The position numbers and the translations under genes were made by a program. DNA of 64,000 nt, taken from the NCBI RefSeq assembly GCF_019578655.1, contig NC_063256.1, forward strand, positions 24,662,342 through 24,726,341, in the 5' to 3' direction. A model generated the notes under the pieces. That model was not told the origin of the DNA and ran no database searches. It saw only the letters and a program-made list of their open reading frames with translations. This stretch comes from Ricinus communis (taxonomy: Eukaryota > Streptophyta > Magnoliopsida > Malpighiales > Euphorbiaceae). Below, piece after piece: positions 34,945 to 46,607 of the stretch; position 1 is the first letter of the stretch, and each line of letters begins with the position of its first letter.

Positions 34945-36549
34945 TGATGTGCGTAAAATACATACATCTAAATGGGGCTTTTAAGATTGATTTTATGGAT
35001 ATTTGGATGTGAATTGGTCTCAACACTCACCCTATACGTATGTTTGTGTGCATTAGGTCCAAAAGAGGTCAAAGGATGATAAAGGAAAGAATTGGAGCAT
35101 AATTGGACGTCAAAACTGCCGAAACGAGCTAAGTATGCCCATGCAGAAGGTTAACACGGCCGTTTTGGATTTAACACGGTAACACGGCCACTAACACGGC
35201 CGTGTTGGATGAGTCAAACATGAAAGAAAAAGAAGCTTTTAGGGAGCACGGCCACAAAGAGTAACACGGCCAGGAACACCAGACCTTGTTGGGTAAACGG
35301 CCAGGAACAAGGCCGTGTTGGCGGCGACAGGGGGAGTTAGTTAAAAGAAAAAAGAGAGGAAAGAAAGGAGGAGGCTAGGGTTAGAACGTCCCAAACCCTA
35401 ATATTTCTCTCTCTAAGGGTTTTCTGAGCTGAAACCAAGGGAAAAGGAGACTTGGATCAAGGTTTCAATCGGATTCCCTTGAAGGATCGAAGATTGGGCG
35501 AGGAACAAGAATCGATTCAATTGGAGCAAAAGGATTTGGGTCTGTTTACTCTCATCCAAGGGTGTAATCGGTTTTTCTCTACCTTTGCTTATTATTGTAA
35601 TTGAATTCTTGTATATTTTGAGAATGTACATGATTAGCTAGATTGATTAAATCCATTGGGATTTCTTTACTATGTTGGCTTGATATTATATTGTTGGATT
35701 GTTTGAGTTGGTTTTGTATTCTTCTTATTTTCAGTATTAATAAGATAATGCATTATTCATGAGACGTTGTGAATTGTGATGTTTAGATTGCTTTATGAGA
35801 TTGAGAAATCTGTTTGGCAATTAGAATTTTGAATAGCAAGAACTGGTTAATAATCGCTTAGAGATAAGGATAATTAACTAGCCGGATTAAGAATTAACAA
35901 TAAAACCTGAAAGCAAGTGTATATTAATATCAAGTTTCAATATTGGTTTGCAATGGAAGTGCTTATTGATTTGTTCTTCATATCTTGTTGAATGATTATT
36001 GGAATTTGAATGTTCTTGAGAAAGACGTTTAGGTTTGGATTGTCCTTTGCAACCTAGAATTGAATTCGCCGAGAGATAGGGTGTTCGTTCTACCGGATTG
36101 AGAATTAACAACTCTCAATAGTGTTAAATGGTACATAATGCTAATTTGGATAATTAGAGTTAGGAAGAGATCTCAACCTAATTAATCTAAGTTAAGATGT
36201 TAGTGTCTTTGAGAAAGGCATTAATTGCGTAGAGATTTTCCCACAGAAATTGAATTCAATCAATCAATTCCATCTTTAGTTTCCATTCCCTAGAGACAAG
36301 AATTCCGAAGGGGTTATTCCTTAACTTGAATTAATTCTTCCCTAGTAGCCGTAGTTAGACAACAATTAGAGTAGCTATTAGTTAATTTAGGAATTATTCA
36401 TCATTCATTTTAGGCTAATATAACAGAGAACAAAGGAGTAACTTTAGGCTTTCACTTTCCCGAGGAATATGACCTTGATACTCGCCATTATTGCTAGACT
36501 CCATCGATAGGTACACTTCCTTAGATTGTAGCTGCATAGATAGCAACCA
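34945..36549 (+). repeat. 3' LTR of B3, mosaic
   Basis: TGATGTGCGTAAAATAC at 34945, ending AACCATCA at 36549. The proximal part to about 35897 matches other B LTRs, with AACACGGCCGTGTT at about 35187. From about 35898 to 36390 it is replaced by a different, only loosely similar U5-like segment, after which the B-type end (AATATAACAGAGAACAAAGG) resumes. Confidence 0.78.
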
Positions 36550-37935
36550 TCAAATACGCGCAATTACGGACCAGAATCCATCAAAATTGAGTAAGGACTA
36601 GCATTCCAAGGTTGAGCACGGCCTGGACTATGGCCGTGCTGAACCATTAACACTTGACCCTCAAGTGCCATTTTGGCACAATTTTCGAAGCTACAACGGT
36701 CTCCACCATGGCCCGTGGTGGCTCAGCACCAGCGAGGGCACGGCTAGGAAGAAGCCTTAATTTGCAGGACGTGGAGGTCCAGCACGGCCTTGACTCCGCC
36801 TGTGCTGATCAGCACGGGCTTGACCACGGTCGTGCTGAGAGATTTATATAGGCAAATGCAATTTATTGAGTTAGGGTTCGATTTTCTGACTTGATTTCAC
36901 ATATACATGCACAACCATATTTTCCCAAACTTCAGTACTCGACTTCATGAGACCATTTCATCTATTGAAGGAAGGATTGCATTGGTTTTAACATCAAATT
37001 GAAGATCAAGAGGAGATTTGGTGCATTCAAGAGGCAATTTAGGGTTCATCATTCGAAATTAGGAATTTAGGGTTTTTCCATCCAACTTGAAGAAGAAGGG
37101 TGTACATGCTTTCAATTTACTTTTTTGAATTTGTTCTTTACTTTGTGTTGCTTATTAGTATGAGTAACTAAATTTGTTAAACCCATTGGGGTTCCTATAT
37201 TGGATTGTTTTTAATGCTTATAAGACTTTGATTATCAATGCTTGTCTCTTCTTGCTTTCATTATTAATGAGAAATCACATTATTCATAAGACGTTGTGAG
37301 TTGTGGTATTTAGATCGCTTTATGTAATTGAGAAATTCATTTAGTAATTTGAATGATCACTTAGAGATAAGGGTAATGGACTAGCCGGATTAAGAATTAA
37401 GTTTTCTTGGTTGTTCTTCGAAAAGTCAGCTCGATCGAACACTACTTGAAAAAGAAGACGGTTCTTCTGCTCAGAAATACAAAGCTTAATAGAGGCGGGT
37501 TAAAGCTTAATGCTAATTTAATAATCGATCATTAGGAAGAAATTCCAACTTTAGGTTCTTAGGTTTAGAAATTCGATTATCTCGAGAGGGAAACCGAATT
37601 CAGTTAAGAATTCGTCCATTAGTAATTGCAATTGGTTATCAATATAATCTCTATCTTCACTAAAATCCAACAAGCTTAGGTTCCCTTGGGTTTGCTTTTT
37701 CCTTTGATTGTTTCACTAAATCCTTTCAGTCTGTCTGACACTTAGTTAACCACTTGTTTACATTTAATCATAAAGTAGCAACTTCATTGATTTTGTTAGG
37801 GTTAGATATCATAAGACGCTGTAGTAGTTCTAGGATCACCCTTACCCGAGAATACGACCTTGATACTCACCTTTAGTGCTAGTCTGCATTGATAGGTTCA
37901 CTGCCTTAGATTTTAGCTACACAAATAGCTTATTA
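36550..37935 (+). mobile_element. LTR-C second copy, distal part
   Basis: It picks up at AATACGCGCAATTACGG, homologous to 993 onward in the first copy. It contains the AGCACGGCC/GGCCGTGCT palindromes (about 36615-36842), TATA box TTTATATA near 36843 and the complete U5 that is interrupted at 8541-9395. About 80 extra bases lie near 37400-37480. No PBS follows, so this is a 3' or solo LTR. The left part was lost at B3. Confidence 0.78.
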
Positions 37936-37939
37936 GAGG

Positions 37940-38713
37940 ACCAAGAGTTTATTTGTTCACATTTTTATATTTAATTTGTGATTTGTACTAAGGCCACTAG
38001 GGCCATATGCATGTGCAGTATCCCCCTCATCATCCCTATTTTCCTTAATCTGTTTCTAGTTCTATTCTCATACCCCCTCTCTATGTATATTTAAATTCAT
38101 GCTTAGGATCACCTCACATGTAAATAAGGAATTAATTTGGACTTAGTAAATGATGTGATCACCCCCCATGCAAAGATAATAAAATGGAAGCTTACTAAAG
38201 TAAGCCCTCATGTTTCGCATGTTTTCACCTCAAATGCTAAGGCTAAAATGAATCAGTCACGTACATTAGGATAATAAAAATCGCCAGTGATGTGGACACC
38301 ATGGCATGCCAAGATAAAATCCAAGGCACCAAAGTGCCTTTCGATTAGGATTAGTAAAAGGCACCAATGTGCCTCCCATCTAGGACTTGTTAAGGTACCA
38401 AAGTACCCCCACCTTAGGCTAGATACTTGGTTGCTCACTTCACATGCTAAGAAAGATAAAAAAAGGTAGATGAATAAAATGAATATAGGATAAACCTAGG
38501 TGAAGATAAGTTTATTAGGATCGGCAAAGGCTCGTTTACTCTGGTGGAGGCTAGACTTCATCGCCTAGGCGGATAGGGGTGCTTTCAGAAACCTTCCCTA
38601 TTCGTACCTAGCTTTCTGAACCTAGAATCTCTAATTTTAGGGGGGGGGGGAAACTTAGCTCTCCGCGAAGGGTACAAAGCCATCATCCGCACTCCTGAAC
38701 TATCTCGATCTCA
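37940..38713 (+). mobile_element. Probable LTR of a Tat-lineage element
   Basis: The segment ends just before TGGCGACTCC, the start of a tRNA-Arg-type PBS used by many Tat elements, and precedes Tat gag on the same strand. It carries three regularly spaced hairpin words (38325-38407) and an 11-base G run (38640-38650). The LTR start cannot be fixed because no second copy is seen. Confidence 0.5.
38325..38407. repeat. Three tandem 14-base hairpin words
   Basis: GGCACCAAAGTGCC at 38325-38338, GGCACCAATGTGCC at 38360-38373 and GGTACCAAAGTACC at 38394-38407 each pair five bases around a four-base loop. Spacing is 35 and 34 bases. The third keeps pairing by two compensating changes, C to T and G to A. 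Confidence 0.7.
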
Positions 38714-38718
38714 TTGGT

Positions 38719-38736
38719 TGGCGACTCCTTCTCCGA
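38719..38736 (+). promoter_or_regulatory. Candidate Tat primer binding site (tRNA-Arg type)
   Basis: The first ten bases, TGGCGACTCC, match the complement of plant tRNA-Arg(ACG) 3' end; the remainder diverges. Confidence 0.5.
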
Positions 38737-39920
38737 ATGGTCTTAAGGCCATTTTGTAATCCCTTAGGGCCCTCAACTGAATAGCTCATTTTGAAATGAG
38801 CCTAGTACGAAGAGTGGACCCTGGACTAGTAGTGGGAAACCCGTTTGAAAAAGTTGACCGCTCATAGTGGCAATCTGCTGTGGACTTGAGAATTGGATTC
38901 CGAGGAGTGGATGAGCTTTTACCTTTCCTAACATTATTGACTTTGCCCTACATTGCATTTGCATTAGAACTAAGGAAGGCCCTATATTCCCGATGGCTTC
39001 AGTGTAAGGGATACCCATGTTCCACTCGAACAGGAGATGACTTACATTAATGATGATCACCATCATTGGATCGTACTAAAGGGGTTACAAAATTATCATG
39101 TTAAGTACTGCCAATACAATTCCCTGCTACACTGAAAGAAGAGATAAGTTCCTCCAAAGTATAAAAGGGTACTCTTTGCCAAGGAAAACTCAGCCTTGTT
39201 ATCTCAGCCAAAGCTTATATAATGAAATCTAATTCCTTCCCCAAGGACTTACCATATTGTCTGCTTGCGTAATGGTTGGAATGTTGGAAGAAAGATCCCA
39301 AATTAGCCAAAATACTCGTTCATTTAAACTGAGAATCTCTGGTTTCAGTATGACCCTAGATCGACACCTTCGATGGCTAAACTCGAGGAGACTTATCATA
39401 AAACGAGCGAGCATGAGGCTAATCTCGTAACCTTCTCTTAGTATCCCAAATCTCCTGATGCATAGACCTAACCTTCTAAAATAGGCGACCCGCTTCTAGG
39501 TAACTAGTATAAGGTAAACTTGGTGGGATACCGCGGAATCGGATCGACTATTTTCCAAGAAATTCGTGACCATTCGCTGAAAGACAAGAGAGTGGATGTG
39601 GTTACCCCCTGTTGGCAATCATGTCAAACTCTAAAACCTAGGGAAACTTAAGATCGAGCCATAGACAACGAAGGAAGTGAGAGTTGCATGAAAATTTGCA
39701 TAACCTTTGCTATGTGTTTACATGACACCCTATGATTATTATAAATGTTCCTAACCCCCCTTTGTTTTTGTTTCTAACTTGACATGCATGAACATGCATA
39801 TGTACATACATGCATACACATTTCACATGCATACATGCATACACATTTCACACGCATACATGCATATAACCCTCTTTTCTTACAACCATTTATCTTCTTG
39901 ATGCTGATAGATGCCTACGG
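38737..39920 (+). other. Tat leader region without genes
   Basis: Nothing supportable as a gene. A small minisatellite lies at 39784-39870 (separate entry). The rest is unassigned leader sequence between the PBS and the first gag-like remnants. Confidence 0.4.
39784..39870. repeat. Minisatellite, ACATGCATACACATTTCAC units
   Basis: About three imperfect copies of a unit of roughly 20-25 bases rich in CATGCATAC and CACATTTCAC. Confidence 0.7.
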
Positions 39921-39934
39921 ATTTTTGAGACCTG

Positions 39935-40455
39935 GATGGAGATCACTAGCTTCAAGGACAAGGTCAGCATCCTCGAGTTGTAGGTCAAGGCCCTATTTCA
40001 GTCCTATGAGGATATGACAGAGGATCTCACGATGCTGACTAATACACTGGAGAGAGAGAGAGAGGACAGAGGCCGCAGTTGTTGTAATTAGAGCCACAGA
40101 GGAAAAGGCTGAAAAGAAGAAGCAAAAGGCCCGGCGGAAAGGAGACTAAAAGCCAAGCTCCAAACCCAATGTTTCGAGGAATAAAAAGAAGAAATATAGC
40201 CGGCCTCTAGTGTGGCACTCCAACATTCTCTACAACCTCCAAGATAGAGGACTATTGTCACTCGGCTTGTCCTTACTAGAAGGGTGCTTATTTGTGGCGA
40301 CTGCGGGGATGCTGAGTATTATATTACCATTGCACCTATGGTCATGCAATAGACGATTGCATCCATCTGAAGAAGGATATTCAATCTCTCTTGGATAAGA
40401 AACTGATCACTGAGGACTCAATCTATGACAGAGTGGTGCTAGAGTACTCTGATTA
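39935..40455 (+). pseudogene. Tat gag-like remnant with CCHC-type segment
   Basis: A charged, coiled-coil-like frame at about 39935-40150 is followed near 40311-40455 by YYHCTYGHAIDDCIHLKKDI and a conserved-looking acidic end, stop at 40453. The C-x3-GH-x4-C-x2-LK arrangement is typical of the end of Tat-lineage gag. Stops and frameshifts break the rest. Confidence 0.5.
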
Positions 40456-40750
40456 AGGAGCCCTATGGGCAGTGTTGTTTTGTCCCAATGTACCAGTTTA
40501 GGACTTTAATTGAATTTTGTAATTTTAAGAACTGTGAAGTCTTTTGATTTTTGAAAGCTATTGGCAACATACTCTTTTATTTTAATAGAGAACGTATCCT
40601 TTTTCTTAATTTTTCTTGGCAATCAAATAGGTTAAGAAGATAGCACACATGCATTTAAAACACCATGCTTATGAAATTCTAACTCATGTTGGTAAATGCA
40701 GCCATTTCATTATTGCTTGGGTTAGGCAGGGATGCAAATTAGTCAAAGAG

Positions 40751-41770
40751 ATGGCAGAAGTAAAGGAATAGTAATATCAGGTACAAGCCCTGCAAGAGGA
40801 AGTCACAACCATGAAGAGTTAGGTACAAGACCTCATGGAAACTGTTAAGCAACAAACTGAGCTGTTGAAGCTGTTACTCCCCACATTAAACAAGGGGAAC
40901 ACCAGGAGCAGTGGAATAGCACCTAGGAATGGTGCCGACACAATGGCACCACTAGCTCCCACTGTCACTTTGGACTTCACTGCTCTAACGGCAGAAAAGG
41001 AAAAGCTTCCTATTAATAATTCATATGAGTTTGTGGATGGCAATGATGAGATTCCGGCAAGACTAGGTAGTTTAGCTTTGGCCCCACCTCCAGCATCTAC
41101 GGACCCTAAGTTTGCCGAGATGGCAAGACAATTGGAAAGGATGCAGGAAATGCTAAAGTTAAAGGGGTGGAAAATGATAGAAGACATTGATGACCTAGTC
41201 GCAATAACTTCTAAGGGGAATGTGAATCTTCCAAACCTATAAAAACTTGACAGGATCGAGGATTTGCATGCCTTTTTGAATTGTTATAGGGTAGGGATGT
41301 CGACATGCTCAAATCTGACCAAGCAACAAATAGTGAAATACTTATGAGTGTATCTGACAAGCTCTACAGTGAAATGGTACTGGCAACAGGAAGAAAAAGT
41401 GAGGGATGATTGGAAGTTAGTACATGTCGCACATTACGAGTACAACACTAAGGTAGAAGTTAGTACTTAGGACTTAGAGTCGGCTCGAAAGTGGTAGAAA
41501 GAGGCTACTTCGGACTTCATTATTCGATTCAAGGCCAAGGTAGCAAAGATGATAACATAGTCAATCGAAAGGGACCGGGTTCAGTATGCATTTAAGGACT
41601 TGCTGCCTAACATCTATGAGAGACTGGCTGCACATCCAATCAAAAAATTTTAAGACTTGCAACAATGCGCGGCTAATGTAGAGGAGGCCGAATTGAAAAA
41701 GGGCGCCTACATAAAGAGCATTGCGAATTGCTCAAGTTCTAAGGAAGTGAGTGTGTCGGCAGTTCAATAC
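40751..41770 (+). pseudogene. gag: Tat-lineage gag, decayed
   Basis: ATG at 40751 starts a coiled-coil N-terminus (two early stops, then open 40835-41242). The capsid domain follows in the same frame, broken by stops: a KLDRIEDLHAFLNCY block near 41245, the WYWQQEEKVRDDW block near 41370, and the FIIRFKAKVAKM block near 41518 with PIKKF near 41640, as in the retrotransposon gag family. Most stops are TAG at positions where relatives commonly have Gln. No protease follows. Confidence 0.7.
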
Positions 41771-41876
41771 TATACTCCAACGCAATCGCATAGATTTTCC
41801 AAGTTCTTGGTGCCCTTACCGAGGTCATTGTGAAGTTACAAGAGCACAAGCTGCTGAGGTCACTGATGTTTCAGCC

Positions 41877-42030
41877 AAGAAATGTATCTGGATGACATTA
41901 TGGTCAAAACCAAGACCCGTGAAGGACACACTATGGGCGATGGTTTTGAGCGTGTACCCAAGTGTCTTTAGCTGCTACGACACTATAAGACTTTTCAACC
42001 TAATCAGGAACACGCTAACTAATCTCTGAG
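41877..42030 (+). pseudogene. pol: Tat reverse transcriptase fragment with YLDD box
   Basis: The EMYLDDIMVKTKTREGH word at about 41878-41928 matches the RT active-site block (usually YVDD in Tat), followed by FERVPK. It is joined directly to the end of gag, so protease and the first half of RT were deleted. Confidence 0.7.
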
Positions 42031-42045
42031 ACTAGCATGCAGATG

Positions 42046-42063
42046 GGAGTCGCCACCTGGGTA
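42046..42063 (-). promoter_or_regulatory. Candidate Tat primer binding site, minus strand
   Basis: The plus strand reads TGCAGATGGGAGTCGCCA, whose complement begins TGGCGACTCC. It implies an LTR to its right in the opposite orientation to the gag at 40751. Confidence 0.5.
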
Positions 42064-43030
42064 ATTCATCGGGCACTTTTACTAATAAGTGGCGCTTCTC
42101 AAATTCCATAAGAAAGCTTACACTATAAATCTAGAGATGGATCCCATAGCCAACTTTCTTATTTGTGTATCTTAGTCTTTAATTTTATTATTTAACAAAT
42201 TATTCTCTATAAATATAGTAGTGTATATACAAGCATAGTAAATAATGCATATAGTCCACCTAGGTCTAGCCTATTATTACTAAGCCTAACTCACATTAAA
42301 GTTGTTAATCTAGCTTGCTAATTAATTATGTACAAGTCCTTCTTAGTCTAGCCCAATTACAAGTTATTCTACTAAGACTTGAATCCTAGATGGACTACTT
42401 ATTATGATAAGGCCCATTTGTTTGAACCTAATTCTAATATGACCCAATCCTAACTAAAACATAATAAAGCCGACTAAGTCTATTTTGATTTTAGAATTTA
42501 AATTCAATTAATATTGATTAGCCTAATGGGCTACAGTTTTCATGTTGGGTCTAATTTTATCCTAAAGTGTATATGTCCATTTATAATTAAGCAGTCATAT
42601 TATAATTATTTAACATACCTTAAATCAAGGGATAAACAATAGTAAAGTGTAGAAAAGTAAATCTAACTATTACAATCAGCCTACAACTAAATTATAAAGA
42701 AAAGAAGCTCTAAAACTAAGTTTCAGTAAACAAAAATCGCCAAAAATACATCAAGGACTCGTGAAATGCTAAAAATCAAGGGAAAATGTGCTGAGCCAAT
42801 CGGCTCTAGGGATCCTTTAGAGGGTTTCTGCAATTTCTTTGCAATTTTCACATCTTAGAGCCGATTTTAACATTGATAGAAGGTAAAAAAATTAGAATAT
42901 GAAGAAAATAAAATAAAAATAAAATAAAGTATCAAATAACATTAGATTCTGCCCAAAACTCTAAAAGGTTATACAAACCCTGAGGATCTGAAAACACAAT
43001 GGACAAACATGGCAGATTAATCATCTAACC
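42064..43030 (-). mobile_element. Possible minus-strand Tat LTR
   Basis: AT-rich, gene-free sequence following the minus-strand PBS. No second copy is present to fix its end, so the extent is a guess. Confidence 0.3.
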
Positions 43031-43079
43031 CTATACTCCTCCACTACCAGAGCTTTGTTCTTCGAAATGCTCGAGAGGT

Positions 43080-44643
43080 AGATCAGATGGCACGAGCCAT
43101 CCTGGTGTACCTTTTTGGTATGACTTTTTTAATGACTTGGGGAATTCACTAAACTTCCACTATTTAGCCTCATTGCGGGATTCAGGTAATGTCTCCTCCT
43201 ACAATTAGGGATCTGCGGCTCTCGCATACTTGTATCACCAAATGGACATTACAGTTATAGGTAGAAAGAGGATTTGCGATTTTTAGCATGTCGTACACTT
43301 AAGTTCTATTATGACTTCTCTTTTCTAATTTTTTTTATTGGTATTGTGAATGTTGATTCTTGTTTTGCAGGTTTAGGCCCTAGAGATTGGCCTTTTGATG
43401 GGTTCACAGCTCATCTGCACCTCGCGGGCTTTCCTTGCTTGAGTCATTGGGGCTCGAGCACGACCGTCCAATTGGCATAGGCCCAAGTTCACATGCACTA
43501 CATATGGATCAACACCTTGACCTGGGATAAGGTAAACAAAATTTATTAGTCATACTCGTGCTTTGTTTATATAGTTACTTACCTTTCTGGTTTGTAGATT
43601 CGAGGTGATTGGCTGGGGAGCACTGCAATAGGACCCCTACATACTTTCTGCAACTGACCTTGAGTAGAGGAGGATCCTACTGACGGGACCTAGCCTGTCA
43701 GGTGTGGTACCTAAGAGAGAGGATCTATGGGTGGGAGCGAGGCTTTAACAGGGATCGAGTTCCCTTATCTCTTCCTCTTTCTATGTTATGGATGGTGGAC
43801 CTCGCTGGGGAGAAGCTAGCAAAGTATTTGATGAGGTATGATGAGCCCGAGGATCTCACCATCAAATCTTGGCAGACAAATTACACTTCCTTTATCCCTC
43901 AACTGCTAGGGGCTATGCCTTTGGACTTATTTGGAATTCTTCTTTTTTGTATCCCGCTTTTCTAATCATTTTATTTATAGTTCCTCCACTAGGCTCCTGC
44001 TGCTCGTGAGGGGTGATCCCGTCGATGTTCCAAGCCTTTCCGCATCATAGGCTCTTCTACTGGTGCTGCTTTCGAGGCACCTCCTACAACCACATCTGAT
44101 GTGGTTCCAAGGAGCATCTCACTCCCTCTAGATCTGATGGTCTTATATTGGAGCCCTCATGGTGTGATGGAGCACTGCTTGCCATGGAGCATTGCCTTCC
44201 TCCATAATTTACTTTAAGCACTTGCACACATGTAAGTTACTTTCTCTTTTGTGTTTTCACGTCTCATTTTCCTAAAAAGTTAGTGACATAATATGCAAAT
44301 AATTATACAGTTTTAAAGAGACCAGTTCGAGTACGTCTATCGATTGGTGGGTGCCGCAAGGAGGCAATTCTTTTTCCTTGGCAAGGACTGGCGAGTAAGA
44401 AAATGATTCATGCAATGTAAAATGTATGCATGTACGAATTGCACTAACTAATCTCCTTTCGGGTTTTCATCAGAGGGACCACAAGGGCATGCAAGGGCAA
44501 ATGTACGGTCAACAGCGTCAAATTGATGCCCAGCAATGTCGGATCGATACTCTGACACTTCAGCTATCGACCTTGAGGATCCAGGGTATGGACACCAACT
44601 TGGACGTTGGGATGGGGAACTCAGGAGAGAACCTCAGCTTTTG
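43080..44643 (+). pseudogene. Decayed multi-exon gene-like unit, unidentified
   Basis: Open stretches at about 43274-43480, 43702-43965 and 44426-44644 are separated by probable introns (TTGTTTTGCAG near 43370, TGGTTTGTAG near 43600). Readable words include DWPFDGFTAHLH and WYLRERIYGWER. The last part is a Gln-rich coiled coil. It resembles plant-mobile-domain or similar transposon-carried proteins in style, but I cannot name a family. Stops show it is not functional. Confidence 0.35.
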
Positions 44644-44857
44644 ATGTTCTTTATTACTTGTACTTTCCTTTCCGTTATTGCTTATACTTTTTTACTCTTG
44701 TATCTTTGTAGAACTTTTGATTTTTTGAGGATATAAAATTCGACTTTGGCTTTCAAATTACTTCCATTTCGCTTAATATTGCATTTGTATAAGCTCATAT
44801 GCAACAAAAATCGAAAAATGCCCGAAAAATTGCCAAAATCGGCCGAGGCATTAGGAG

Positions 44858-44871
44858 GCCTATATATATAC
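44858..44871 (+). promoter_or_regulatory. TATA box upstream of the DUF7745-type gene
   Basis: CCTATATATATACC lies about 60 bases before the ATG at 44926. Confidence 0.5.
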
Positions 44872-44925
44872 CCATGAGCCTCCTCACTTCCTCACATGTG
44901 ATTTTGCACCTCAAAAAGCCAAAGT

Positions 44926-46276
44926 TATGTCTCAAAAGAGTGTCAAAAGCTTGAAAACCCCTTAAAATCATAACAAGTGATGATTGGGTTATACTTGGAA
45001 AATTGCATCTTTCATCTTTCAAAGCCATTAAACATACTAAACTCGATTATAGGTTTCTCCATTCTGCTGTCAACTTTTGGTGCCCAAGAGATCATGTCCT
45101 TAGATTTAGTAGGCAAGAGTTGTGTCCCATGATTAAAGAATTCTCTACTATTCTTAGATTTCCCATGGATTCTACTCATCCCATTGGCTTGCCAAAACTC
45201 AATGAGCCTTTTCCTAGCAAACTAGTGTAATTGTTCATCATGCCCCCAGCTGAGCTACTTTCCTACTATGTTGGAGAGTACATTACCCTTACTTCGCTGA
45301 TCTCTTACTGTGAGAAGAAGGAAAAAAGCACACCTTCTCCTCAAAACCCAATTTCTGTTGATTTCTCCGCAAGGAAAGGGAGATATCAGAATTGTTGACA
45401 TTATTGACCAAGTGGAGCATGGAGCATATCCAATTCTAGTCATCTTGGCTGAAACCATCATTGGGGGGTTAGACATATACAAACCCATCAATGGGTTTTT
45501 AGGTATGCAACTGAATCTCTTTTCTTTTACTATTTTTAGTTTTAGCCTAAGCTGCCCTTTCAGGTTTTTAACTTAGTATACTTTTTGTCTTAATTTCTTC
45601 TTAAGCCACCGTTTTAGATTTTCCAGTTAATAGACTTTACTTTTGCCTAAGCTGCCCTTTTAGGTTTTCAACTTAGCTTATTTTTTCTTCTTTCTTATTT
45701 CCTCTTATTTTCTTATTTTCTCTTTTTGCATATTTGGCTGCACGAGAAGCTTCAGATAGTAACCATCTTGAGGAATATCAACAAGTACGAGCCAAAGCAC
45801 ATGCAAACTAGATCAGTTGTTAGCCCACGGGATCATGATGGCTAGATTTCCTAGATGAATGGCATCCCAGACACAATCTTTCATTGGACTTGCTCTTAGT
45901 GGATAATCAAGCATGTCACACTCATGGTGTATGGTGATTGCATACGCTTACCCGGACCTCGGGTATCCACCTTTTACACACCTTTGAGACTTTACTGCCA
46001 ATATGAGCAGAAGCAACAGAGCTTGGGATTTCCACTTGGATTTGAAGGCTTTTCACTTAGACAGGATTTCCTAGATAAGATCAAAAGACTTTGGTCTCGC
46101 CGAGACATAGAGCGAAACCTTAAAATCTGAGGGCGATCTAACCACTGATGACAACTTCAAGGCTTGGGTTCAGCTTTAGATTTTCACTTCTATTTGCTTT
46201 TCCCGATTCAAGAGGACTCGAGAACTAGCTGCTCTATCTAAGGATGCAGATGTGAAGAGGAGAAGAAGATAGAAAA
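44926..46276 (+). pseudogene. DUF7745-type plant transposon-associated gene, decayed
   Basis: ATG at 44926 with stops soon after. The domain begins near 45000 with SSFKAIKHTKLDYRFLHSAV, then FWCPRDHVLRFSRQELCPMI, and continues to the VEHGAYPILVILAETI block near 45410. A probable intron (GTATGC at 45501 to about 45720) is followed by LHIWLHEKLQIV at about 45726, IPDTIFHW, and YGDCIRLPGPRV with YTPLRLY near 45930-45990. This order matches DUF7745 proteins often found beside or inside Tat elements. Exon 2 has three in-frame TAGs. Role unknown. Confidence 0.6.
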
Positions 46277-46607
46277 TATGCTACTTTTAGATCTCATTTA
46301 TTTTTCTTAGAACTTTTGGCTTTGTTTCTCTTTAAGTTAGTGTGTAGAATGGTAAATAGACATATATATATTTGATAACAATTCTAAACAATTTATTCAG
46401 TTAGTAAAAGCCCTGATGGGTACATTTAGATTTCAAAAGATATAACTCATGTTATTAGCCAATCTTTTTAGATTTTCTAGTTGATTATTTTCTCTTTTCT
46501 GCCCTAATTTTTGCACGACCAACCTTTTCAGGTTTTTTGATCAGCAGGCTATTTTTCTATTATTTTCTTATACATAGTATTTCTTGAGACGATCTAAGTT
46601 GATTGGT

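Noticed and set aside
38640..38650. Run of eleven G
   Set aside because: A homopolymer of this length is a common slippage or assembly artefact; no G-quadruplex partners nearby.
45003..45230. Live host gene in the 43-46 kb interval
   Set aside because: In-frame stops in every exon and flanking transposon fragments make a functional gene unlikely.
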